Assembly: GCA_964549745.1 (NCBI GenBank)
Contig: CAZJWP010000028.1
Coordinates: forward strand, 1 to 21,933
DNA: 21,933 bases
From: J089 sp964549745
Lineage (GTDB): Bacteria; Fidelibacterota; Marinisomatia; Marinisomatales; J089
Direction of reading: 5' to 3'
In this document: positions 8,238 to 15,350 of the stretch, one piece after another
Layout: each line of letters starts with the position of its first letter
How positions within the stretch are numbered: position 1 is the first letter of the stretch
Position numbers and translations under genes: made by a program
The notes under the pieces: model-generated
Databases searched by the model: none
The model's input: only the letters and a program-made list of their open reading frames with translations
What the model was told of the DNA's origin: nothing

Positions 8238-9175
8238 CAATCAATGATCTCTTTGATCTTGACATCCGAGTCCTGCTGGTTCCGCGCGATCAATTCACCC
8301 AACAATCCCATAGAAAAGAATTGAATCCCGATCAGGATTGTCATAACACCAAGGATTAAAAGGGCGATGTGCTGGCGAAAGGAATCGCCAAGGGCGTATT
8401 TGGTATAAAGCAAATAAAGCTCCATTATAAAACCGGCCAGTAGTGCAAACAATCCCATCGAGCCAAAAAGGTGAAGTGGTTGCTGATCAAACCGGTTTAA
8501 AAACAGGATCGTCATTAAATCAAAGATACCGTGTAAAAAGCGAGCGCCACCGTATTTTGTTTTACCATGGATACGCGGGTGATGCTTAACTACAAGTTCA
8601 CCGACTTTAAACTTTTGGTTACCGGCCAGTGCAGGGATATATCGATGCCGTCCACCGTAAATATCCAGGGACTTAACCACTGCATTTCGGTAAATCTTTA
8701 ACCCACAATTAAAATCATGGATTTTAACTCCGGTAACCCACCGAACCATTCGGTTCCATACTTTTGATGGAAAGGTTTTGGTTATGGGATCATGTCTTTT
8801 TCTTTTCCAACCGGATACGAGATCGAAACCTTCATTCAACTTGGCCAGGAGATGAGGAATCTCCGCCGGGTCGTCTTGCAGATCTGCATCCATCGTAACA
8901 ACAGAATCGCACTTTGCAATTTGAAAACCGGCATTCAAAGCAGCGGATTTTCCGTAATTCTTGTGAAACCTGATTAAACGAATATGTTCATTACTTTGAG
9001 CGGCTTCTTGCATAATGACTCCAGACCCATCGGTGGAACCGTCATCAATAAAAATAATTTCCCACGGACTTCCTTCGCCATTTAATACAGCAATTAATTG
9101 ACGAATAAGTTCGGGAAGCGATCCTTCCTCATTCAGAACAGGTATAACAACAGAAACAGATTTTATTTGTCCCAC
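8237..9175 (-). CDS. DPM1/GtrB-like polyprenyl-phosphate glycosyltransferase (GT2)
   Basis: This 312-residue GT2 protein begins VSVVIPVLNEEGSLPEL and carries DDGSTDG (44-50), GKSAALNAGF (75-84) and DADLQDDP (96-103), the signature of dolichol/undecaprenyl-phosphate sugar synthases such as DPM1, GtrB and ArnC. Two C-terminal membrane helices follow (about 234-255 and 270-295), also typical of the GtrB group. It should make a polyprenyl-phosphate sugar used as donor on the periplasmic side. The start is GTG 9175, overlapping the preceding lipoprotein gene by 13 bp; no in-frame ATG lies before the first strand. It opens the glycan block. Exact sugar and whether the product feeds lipid modification or polysaccharide branching are unknown. 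Confidence 0.87.
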   Translation of the reverse strand: MGQIKSVSVVIPVLNEEGSLPELIRQLIAVLNGEGSPWEIIFIDDGSTDGSGVIMQEAAQSNEHIRLIRFHKNYGKSAALNAGFQIAKCDSVVTMDADLQDDPAEIPHLLAKLNEGFDLVSGWKRKRHDPITKTFPSKVWNRMVRWVTGVKIHDFNCGLKIYRNAVVKSLDIYGGRHRYIPALAGNQKFKVGELVVKHHPRIHGKTKYGGARFLHGIFDLMTILFLNRFDQQPLHLFGSMGLFALLAGFIMELYLLYTKYALGDSFRQHIALLILGVMTILIGIQFFSMGLLGELIARNQQDSDVKIKEIID

Positions 9176-9789
9176 GGTATGGTTCCCGGAATTTTATGCG
9201 CTAAGGTTTGATTCAGTTTTCCCAGTTCACGTGATTGAAAGCTCAATGTGACTTTAACATCAGCCGTGGAAATTACAGCCGACTGAATCAACCTCCCCAC
9301 TTCTGTTTCACCTGTCTTAAATGAAAAATTCAGGTTTTCAGGAATGTTATTCTGACTCTTTAACGCGGACAGATCGGGAATCACACCCCAGAAAATATGA
9401 ATCAATTGGTTCGGCTCGAGTAAACCAATAAACGGATTTTCGTCGGCAAATTGCCGAAGCGGAACCGGCTTTTGTTCAATTAAATTCCATGAAGTAACGG
9501 CCTTGGGAATAATCCTGATAAAAATCGAACGCCGGCCTAAATAATCCTGGAAAATGATGTACAAACTGTCATGGGTTACTGTGTATTGGAATCGAACATT
9601 TCCTTTGTAAGAACCGATGGATTTCAATGTCCCGGTTCCTTTACAGGCAATATATCGCGTAATCAGGGTATCGACGGGAGGATTTGCAAGTGTGGGTTGA
9701 TTCACACCAGGTTCCTCCATTAATGGGGGTTTCGTGCTACAGGCTAAAAATAAACCGAATACTCCGGCGACACAAATAAACCGGATTAT
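9163..9789 (-). CDS. Small predicted lipoprotein, LolB/DUF4292-like, non-canonical start
   Basis: The frame contains a 185-codon stretch from ATG 9720, but in-frame sequence directly upstream encodes a clear lipoprotein signal: IIRFICVAGVFGLFLAC followed by STKPP. No ATG, GTG or TTG precedes it in frame; the best candidate is ATA 9789, which overlaps the TAA of the TPR gene (ATAA), or the ATC/ATT codons just after. From ATA it is 208 residues. The mature part is beta-rich: GTGTLKSIGSYKGNVRF, then HDSLYIIFQDYLGRRS, a pattern seen in LolB/DUF4292-type outer-membrane lipoprotein folds. That resemblance is by eye and weak. It follows the TPR lipoprotein gene and overlaps the GT2 gene by 13 bp. 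Likely role: periplasmic envelope protein. The function is not established. Confidence 0.7.
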   Translation of the reverse strand: MIRFICVAGVFGLFLACSTKPPLMEEPGVNQPTLANPPVDTLITRYIACKGTGTLKSIGSYKGNVRFQYTVTHDSLYIIFQDYLGRRSIFIRIIPKAVTSWNLIEQKPVPLRQFADENPFIGLLEPNQLIHIFWGVIPDLSALKSQNNIPENLNFSFKTGETEVGRLIQSAVISTADVKVTLSFQSRELGKLNQTLAHKIPGTIPWDK

Positions 9790-11396
9790 TTGAGTTTGGC
9801 TTCTAATTGCGGATTATCCCCTTCCAATTTCAGCGCTTTCTTATAGTACTCCTGCGCTTTTGAGGTTTGATTCAGTTTGGAATACACATCGCCTAAATGC
9901 TCCAGCACCGTGGAGCTGGAAGAATCGGCATCGATGGAATTCCGAATATAGGGTAATGCTTTTTTGGCGTCACCTAATTTGTAATAAATCCACCCCATTG
10001 TATCTAAGTAGGCCGCGACCTTCGGTTGGAGCTTGACCGCCCGGCTTGCATATTCTAATGCTTTGTCCATATTTTTATCGCGCTCAGCCAAACTGTAAGC
10101 ATAATTATTTAATGCCTGTGCATCCGTACTGTCTGAATCAATGAGTTGCTGATAGATATGGTCCGATTCCGCCCATCGCTTGCTGTTGTCGTACATGATC
10201 GCCAGCATGTGCCAGGCCGTCCGAAAATCCGGATTGATACTAACAGCGCGAGTTAAATAGTTCTCGGCTTGATCCTGATTGTCGGCTTCCCGATAACTGG
10301 CACCCAGCAAATATTGAACGGTAAAATCTTCATCAAATTTATCCGCCACACCGTTCAAAGTATTGATCACATCTTCATACTTATCCTGATCTAAATAAAC
10401 CAGGGCCAGATCGATGTATCCCTGAGATTGGTCAGGATCGGATTCGATTAAACGATTGGCATAATCGGTTGCATTATCATAGTCTTCCTTGTTCAGGTAA
10501 ACAGACGACAATAAATGAAGCGCCATTTGATTGGTTGAATCAGCTTCCAATAAAGTATCCAACGTTGAAATCGCTGAATCCGGCTGTTCGTTCTGTATAA
10601 ACAACATTGCAGTCTGGATCAGGACTTTTGGAGTTGGTCCCTGGACGCTAGCCAGGTATTTTAAACCTTTGATCCCGGCTTCAAAATCTTTGTTCATGAC
10701 GGCCAGATCAGTAAAAGCCTGTAAATATTGTTCATTATCCGGGTCAGCCTGAATCAATTCAGAAAAAATACTCAAAGCCTTATCCGTTAGTTTTTCATGA
10801 ATCGCCAGTCGTGCGGCCCGTTCCAACGGCCTAAGGTCGGATGTATCCATGTTGTAAACTTTGATAAACAGATCAATGGCTCCGGATGTATCACCGGACA
10901 ATTGAGCAATCTCGGCCAGCGCCATTTGATACTCGGTCTTTTCGGGCGATTGCTTGGCTAAAAAAGTGAATTCCTCCTTAGCCTTTTCAAAATCCTTGTT
11001 GACAAGATAATACTGTCCAAGCATCTCACGTGCATCAGCGTCATTAGGGTCCAATTTGACCGCTTTCTGAAGATGTGCAAATGCCCTTTCTTGTTTCCCC
11101 AGATTAAAGAAACATTCTGCCAGACTTACATGAATGGTACTGATCGTTGGGTCCGCCGCTTCCGCATCCTGTAGTTCAATTACCGCCATGGCGTAATCCC
11201 CTTGATTCATATAATTCTGGGCATCCATGAAATGCTGGAGTGCTTCAGGATTCAGTTCCTGGCTGGATTGCGGGGAAGTCGGTTTTGCTTTCGGATGAAT
11301 CGCGCAGTTGGAGAGGAATAACATTGAGCCGATCAAAATGACGGCTCCGATATGTGTATGTTTAGGTGTGAATTTCATCAGGTGAATTACATCCAT
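9786..11396 (-). CDS. TPR-repeat lipoprotein with about 14 tetratricopeptide repeats
   Basis: This 536-residue protein has a signal segment (HIGAVILIGSMLFLSNC) ending in a lipobox-like LSNC, so it is probably a periplasm-facing lipoprotein; asparagine before the cysteine is less common. From about residue 49 to 528 I count 14 consecutive 34-residue TPR units, many with the usual pattern of small and aromatic residues (for example LGQYYLVNKDFEKAKEEF, MGWIYYKLGDAKKALPYI). Such arrays scaffold protein complexes. The start could be ATG 11396 or ATG 11378, the latter giving a more typical short signal peptide (MKFTPKHT...). GAGGA lies 13 nt before the first. It follows the GGDEF gene by 19 nt. A role in outer-membrane or polysaccharide-export assembly is a guess from position. 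Confidence 0.85.
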   Translation of the reverse strand: MDVIHLMKFTPKHTHIGAVILIGSMLFLSNCAIHPKAKPTSPQSSQELNPEALQHFMDAQNYMNQGDYAMAVIELQDAEAADPTISTIHVSLAECFFNLGKQERAFAHLQKAVKLDPNDADAREMLGQYYLVNKDFEKAKEEFTFLAKQSPEKTEYQMALAEIAQLSGDTSGAIDLFIKVYNMDTSDLRPLERAARLAIHEKLTDKALSIFSELIQADPDNEQYLQAFTDLAVMNKDFEAGIKGLKYLASVQGPTPKVLIQTAMLFIQNEQPDSAISTLDTLLEADSTNQMALHLLSSVYLNKEDYDNATDYANRLIESDPDQSQGYIDLALVYLDQDKYEDVINTLNGVADKFDEDFTVQYLLGASYREADNQDQAENYLTRAVSINPDFRTAWHMLAIMYDNSKRWAESDHIYQQLIDSDSTDAQALNNYAYSLAERDKNMDKALEYASRAVKLQPKVAAYLDTMGWIYYKLGDAKKALPYIRNSIDADSSSSTVLEHLGDVYSKLNQTSKAQEYYKKALKLEGDNPQLEAKLK

Positions 11397-11415
11397 AAGT
11401 CGTATTGGTTCCTCG

Positions 11416-13128
11416 TTATTCCATATCTATTTTTGAATAAACGGTAACTTGATTTCCCCCTTTTTCCTTTGATTTATACATGGCCTGATCAGCACACTCT
11501 ATCAAATCCTTGATTTTATCGGATTGTTTCGGAAATTCCGCTACTCCGGCGCTGATGGTTACCTGTACCGATTCCCCATCTTTATTAAATGGGAATTCAG
11601 CAATTTTATTGATAATACGTTCTGCAACCGGTAACGATACATCAACGGTGGTATTGACCAGAATGATTACAAATTCTTCGCCGCCATATCGGGCCACAAC
11701 ATCGATGTTCCGGACACTGCTTTTCATGATATTGGAAACGGTCTTCAACACTTTATCTCCGAAGAGATGGCCGTACGTATCGTTGACTCGCTTAAACTTG
11801 TCCAAATCAAACACAATGGTAACCAACTTGTGATTGAATCGAACAGACCGGTTTATTTCGTCGTTAAAACGATCCATCAAAGCTGTGTGATTGAGCAACC
11901 CGGTTAAGCCATCATGAATGGAACTTCTCCGCATTTTCTCATACTCTTCGATCCAACTGAGAATCGAACCAACGGTAGTCCCCATTAATTCCATTAAATG
12001 CCGGTCAGATAAAGTGAACGCTTTTGTATTCTGCCGTTCAAGTAATATAACGCCTACAATTTCACGACGGCCTGTAATTGGAACGCCTAACAAAGATTGA
12101 AAAGGTTCATCATTCACTTCGGATTTTCCGAAACGGGTCAACTGTGGAAAGTCCTTACTTCTGTGCTCAGAAATAATGGACTTTCCCTGTTTCAGGATTT
12201 CGCCGGGTAAGGTACCTTTCGGGTCGATGGACTGTTCACTCTCAAAATCAGCTGTAAACCCATCCACCATGCGGATAATGAGTTTGTTTTCAAACGGATC
12301 GACGGTTGCGATTGTCAGTTTGTCATAATCAAAAAATGAACGACACATTCGTTGAACATTCTCAAACAAATCGGTCTCATTGGACGTGATCTCCAGAACA
12401 TCAAAGAGGCTGGCAATGCGCGAGTGGTAAAAATTATCCGAAAGCAATTGCTCAATCTTCTCAATTTTGGACATCCCCATGGAAAAGAAATTTCCCATAT
12501 TTTTCAGGAGATCGCGATCCCGGTCCTGGATCTTCGAAAAATGGTCAATGGTAGCAATAATACAACCGATGGGTGTATTCTTATATAAAATACGAACACC
12601 CATCAGACATTCGGATCCGCGCCAGGTTTGTGGCGGGAAAACCGTATCCCATCCTTCCCTTATATCTTTCTCTTGTAGCAATAACACATCGGAGGAATTC
12701 AGGATGGAATTGATAATTTCATTATGTCCGGTAATAAATTTATTGAATCCGGCGGAAGTCGATTCCTGGAGCGTAAAGCCCTTGCTTTCCGGATCAACCA
12801 TATAAATGCCCGCCTGGTAATCAGGATGGATTGACCTGACTGCCCGGAACACCGAATCGATTAATTCCTTAAAATGAGTCTTAAGTTCGTTGAGGAATGC
12901 TTTCTCTTCAAGGTTGATTTGATCGCTACCATCGGAGTCATCGCTTCCATCCGTTTTCTCATGCCTCTGAAAATTAATGAGCAGGATAAGCCAAAGAATA
13001 CCGACGAGTACCATACCACGGATAGATTGATAAATAATACCTTCCGGATGTGGATATAAGGCCAAAATAAGGACTAATGCGCCTACAGAGAGGAAGGAGA
13101 TGAGGTTTGTGCGTTTTGAAAAATTCAT
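11416..13128 (-). CDS. Membrane-anchored GAF-GAF-GGDEF diguanylate cyclase
   Basis: This 570-residue protein has two N-terminal membrane segments (about 10-25 and 38-53), a short acidic Gly/Ser/Asp linker (59-70), a first GAF-like region (about 85-220), a second GAF domain (about 240-395) and a GGDEF domain (about 400-565). The active-site loop is GGEEF (482-486) and the substrate region DLDKFKRVNDTYGH (441-454) is complete, so it should make c-di-GMP from two GTP. The inhibitory site RNID (473-476) lies exactly five residues before GGEEF, so product inhibition is expected. The GAF domains probably sense a small ligand or redox state. It stands 70 bp after the anti-sigma gene and 19 bp before the TPR gene. 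c-di-GMP often controls exopolysaccharide; a link to the glycan genes is inference. Confidence 0.9.
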   Translation of the reverse strand: MNFSKRTNLISFLSVGALVLILALYPHPEGIIYQSIRGMVLVGILWLILLINFQRHEKTDGSDDSDGSDQINLEEKAFLNELKTHFKELIDSVFRAVRSIHPDYQAGIYMVDPESKGFTLQESTSAGFNKFITGHNEIINSILNSSDVLLLQEKDIREGWDTVFPPQTWRGSECLMGVRILYKNTPIGCIIATIDHFSKIQDRDRDLLKNMGNFFSMGMSKIEKIEQLLSDNFYHSRIASLFDVLEITSNETDLFENVQRMCRSFFDYDKLTIATVDPFENKLIIRMVDGFTADFESEQSIDPKGTLPGEILKQGKSIISEHRSKDFPQLTRFGKSEVNDEPFQSLLGVPITGRREIVGVILLERQNTKAFTLSDRHLMELMGTTVGSILSWIEEYEKMRRSSIHDGLTGLLNHTALMDRFNDEINRSVRFNHKLVTIVFDLDKFKRVNDTYGHLFGDKVLKTVSNIMKSSVRNIDVVARYGGEEFVIILVNTTVDVSLPVAERIINKIAEFPFNKDGESVQVTISAGVAEFPKQSDKIKDLIECADQAMYKSKEKGGNQVTVYSKIDME

Positions 13129-13141
13129 ACGAATTCGGGCT

Positions 13142-13159
13142 GTTTCCCTGTCGGAAAAC
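13142..13159 (-). other. Small RNA hairpin in the leader of the GGDEF gene
   Basis: In the minus-strand transcript GTTTTCC pairs with GGGAAAC (one G-U pair) around a GACA tetraloop. The hairpin ends 13 nt before the GGDEF ATG, no T-run follows, and no ribosome site is obvious, so it may modulate translation rather than end transcription. The rest of the 70-bp gap shows no convincing promoter. Confidence 0.3.
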
Positions 13160-13198
13160 TACTGAATCGGAACGGATATTAAAAGATAGAAGGTTTAA

Positions 13199-13777
13199 TT
13201 AATGCTGATTTTTCACCAAACGGATTTTACCTTCAAAATCAGGCTTGGTTAAATCGTCATCTCCTTTATTCGCTGAATCTTCTTCCGTTGTAGCAAAACT
13301 CCCATTTTGCGGCATGGCATTCATCTGTTGCACGGGTTGCGTGGCAGGCGCTTGCATTTGCGATGGAGTTTGTTGCGGTTGAGTCTGTTCAGTTGCAAAG
13401 GGTAATTCCGTCACGGGAGATGCTGCTCCTGAGGGAATGAGCTGTGTCCCGACAAGCACCAGGGCTAATAACAAACCTGACATAATAAATGCGTATTTCG
13501 GAGTAAACCCCCACCAGGTTCGGGCAGCCACAATTTCCCCGGGTAAAATCGGTGTTCCCGTTTGATTCACTTTGGCCATTAATCGCTTCATGAAATCATC
13601 GGAAGTCTTAACCCGGGGTTGGTGATGCAACCTGGATATCATTCCGGAAACCGATTGTACTAAGTCACGGGCATCCGGATGTGCATCCATGTAAGACTCA
13701 AATTCGTTGCGAATTTTTAAGGGAAGTGAGTTTTCTATATAATCCGAAATATGGTCTTCAAACTGATATCGATCCAT
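13199..13777 (-). CDS. Membrane anti-sigma factor lacking the zinc-binding cysteines
   Basis: This is a 192-residue single-pass protein next to an ECF sigma gene. The N-terminal domain (FEDHISDYIENSLPL, then EFESYMDAHPDARDLV) matches the helical pattern of ZAS-type anti-sigma domains, but the usual HxxxCxxC reads Y29-M-D-A-H33-P-D-A36, and the whole protein has no cysteine. One membrane helix spans about 95-113. The periplasmic part is rich in Gln, Pro and Met (about 128-157), followed by an acidic patch (GDDDL) and a basic C-terminal end. It should hold the sigma factor at the membrane until a signal releases it. AAGGAGA stands 10-11 nt before the ATG, 18 bp after the sigma gene. The role rests on position and fold pattern. 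Confidence 0.75.
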   Translation of the reverse strand: MDRYQFEDHISDYIENSLPLKIRNEFESYMDAHPDARDLVQSVSGMISRLHHQPRVKTSDDFMKRLMAKVNQTGTPILPGEIVAARTWWGFTPKYAFIMSGLLLALVLVGTQLIPSGAASPVTELPFATEQTQPQQTPSQMQAPATQPVQQMNAMPQNGSFATTEEDSANKGDDDLTKPDFEGKIRLVKNQH

Positions 13778-13787
13778 CGATAAGCGC

Positions 13788-13794
13788 TCTCCTT
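13788..13794 (-). promoter_or_regulatory. Strong ribosome binding site of the anti-sigma gene
   Basis: AAGGAGA on the minus strand lies 10 nt ahead of ATG 13777, in the 18-bp gap after the sigma factor stop. It suggests that the anti-sigma factor is translated independently and well, keeping it in step with or in excess over the sigma factor. Confidence 0.55.
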
Positions 13795-13795
13795 T

Positions 13796-14368
13796 TCATC
13801 GGTAATCTTTTAATGCTTTTTGTAACTGGAGTCTGGCACGATTGATTCTGGACTTCACCGTTCCAAGCGGAACGTCCACGATATTACTTATTTCCTCGTA
13901 GGAAAGTTCCTGCAAATCTCGCAGGATCACCACCGTGCGAAAATGTAGCGGAAGCGATTGAATCGCTTTCTGCAATTGTTGTTCGGCAAACTGTCCCTGA
14001 ATTCGGTCCCCGGTATCCGTATCGTTGCTCGGAATTTCATACACTTTGTCTTCCCGGGACATCTGACTCAAATTAGTCACTTTCCGCCGTTTCCGTTTTC
14101 TAAGTTCAGTCTTGGCCAGGTTTCCGGCAATGGTGTAAATCCAAGTCGAAAACTTCGCAATTTCCTTATAGAAATGACGGTGCGTATACACTTTGAGCAG
14201 GGTGTCCTGAACGATATCTTGCGCCTGTTCAAAATCGTTGACAAAACGATAAACAAACGTCATTAATCGATCACGATACCGATTAACCAGTTCGACATAA
14301 GCCTGTTCATCACCGCCCTGAAATCGGGCGATGAGTTCTTCATCCGTGTACTGTCGAATACTATGCAC
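13796..14368 (-). CDS. ECF-type RNA polymerase sigma factor (RpoE-like)
   Basis: From GTG 14368 this is a 190-residue sigma-70 family factor. Region 2 runs about 25-92, with RFVNDFEQAQDIVQDTLLKV (41-60) and FSTWIYTIAGNLAKTELRKR (73-92), and region 4 about 134-185, with LPLHFRTVVILRDLQELSYE (139-158) and GTVKSRINRARLQLQKAL as the helix-turn-helix. Regions 1 and 3 are absent, as in ECF factors. The frame extends further upstream to ATG 14410 and 14473, but those starts overlap holA by 50-113 bp and add residues foreign to the family; GTG 14368 overlaps the holA stop by 8 bp (GTGCATAG). The anti-sigma gene follows. The regulon is unknown; an envelope signal is plausible. Confidence 0.88.
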   Translation of the reverse strand: MHSIRQYTDEELIARFQGGDEQAYVELVNRYRDRLMTFVYRFVNDFEQAQDIVQDTLLKVYTHRHFYKEIAKFSTWIYTIAGNLAKTELRKRKRRKVTNLSQMSREDKVYEIPSNDTDTGDRIQGQFAEQQLQKAIQSLPLHFRTVVILRDLQELSYEEISNIVDVPLGTVKSRINRARLQLQKALKDYR

Positions 14369-15350
14369 CTTTTCCGACCACCCGGGCAATGAACTGGAAT
14401 AATTCGGCATGAGCCGAACGCTGGGACTGTTTATTTCGTCGGTCAATTTCATGCAGTTGTCGAATAGCTCCACTTAATTCATCAAATTGATACGCCGTTG
14501 CGAATTTAGATAACTGCCTTCGTACGACGCCTGATAGTGGAATGAAACCGCGACGTGAATTAAAAGTTCCGGGTTTCGTCATCTTTAAATAGAGGAGTTC
14601 CTGAAAGAGTTGAAAGAGTGGAAAAACAAGAGTAATCATTGAACCGGACTGCGCCAGTAATCGTTCACCTGTCAATAGTGATTTTTGGATGTCTCTTGAT
14701 CCTATGGCCAACAGGAAATCATCCTGATCAAATGACCGTTGCCAAGTCGAAAATCCGCGAATCGAATCCAATGTGACTAATCCTTGATTCCCCAACAGTA
14801 ATCCTAACTTCTCCAGCTCATTATTTAAATGAGACAACGAATCTCCGGCAAGGTTAAGAAAATGTTCTTTCACTTCCGGTGCTAAATCCAAGTTTTGCTC
14901 TTTTGCTATATAGTTTAACCATTGACGTAAACCCCGTTCCTTTGGCGTATATACATTAACCGTTTCCCCGGATTTTTCCAACTCCCGGTGCATGGCTGTT
15001 GGGCGCTGATCTCCGGGATTAACTATAATCATGTAGTTATTTTCACTGGGGCGCTTTATGTATTCCACAAATTCTTTTCGGGCATTTCCCTTTAGTAATT
15101 GTGGATCACGGAAAACAGAAAATTTAGTGGGAACGAACATATCCACCGATGTGAGCCAGGCTAATATTTCGGGCCCTCCCGAATCAGCGACGGATAAAAT
15201 TCTTTTTTCATATGTCCCTATTTTCTTCAACGATTCTTCAACGGTATTGATAAAAAAATCCTGAAGGAAACCATCGTTCCCTTTTAGCACGTAAAGCGGG
15301 GCTATACTCCCTTTTTGAACCTCTCGTATTGCAGCCGAAAAATCAGTCAT
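14361..15350 (-). CDS. holA: DNA polymerase III delta subunit
   Basis: This is a 329-residue protein from ATG 15350 (MTDFSAAIREVQKG). The clamp-loader delta subunit opens the sliding clamp and loads it on primed DNA. The N-terminal domain has APLYVLKGNDGFLQDFFI, equivalent to the ATPase-fold segment of HolA, the middle has LRQWLNYIAKEQNLDLAPEV and GDSLSHLNNELEKLGLL, the typical AAA-lid helices, and the C-terminal collar domain follows. Length matches the family. A longer frame to 15410 adds WFWWLYLCWTKIKSK, which comes from the overlap with the symporter gene and should be ignored. The ATG overlaps the symporter stop by 8 bp (ATGACTGA). It is a housekeeping gene embedded in an envelope-type chain. 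Confidence 0.88.
   Translation of the reverse strand: MTDFSAAIREVQKGSIAPLYVLKGNDGFLQDFFINTVEESLKKIGTYEKRILSVADSGGPEILAWLTSVDMFVPTKFSVFRDPQLLKGNARKEFVEYIKRPSENNYMIIVNPGDQRPTAMHRELEKSGETVNVYTPKERGLRQWLNYIAKEQNLDLAPEVKEHFLNLAGDSLSHLNNELEKLGLLLGNQGLVTLDSIRGFSTWQRSFDQDDFLLAIGSRDIQKSLLTGERLLAQSGSMITLVFPLFQLFQELLYLKMTKPGTFNSRRGFIPLSGVVRRQLSKFATAYQFDELSGAIRQLHEIDRRNKQSQRSAHAELFQFIARVVGKGA

Noticed and set aside
14369..14473. Longer sigma factor start at ATG 14410 or ATG 14473
   Set aside because: Would overlap holA by 50-113 bp and add residues not found in the family; no ribosome site. GTG 14368 with an 8-bp overlap fits better.
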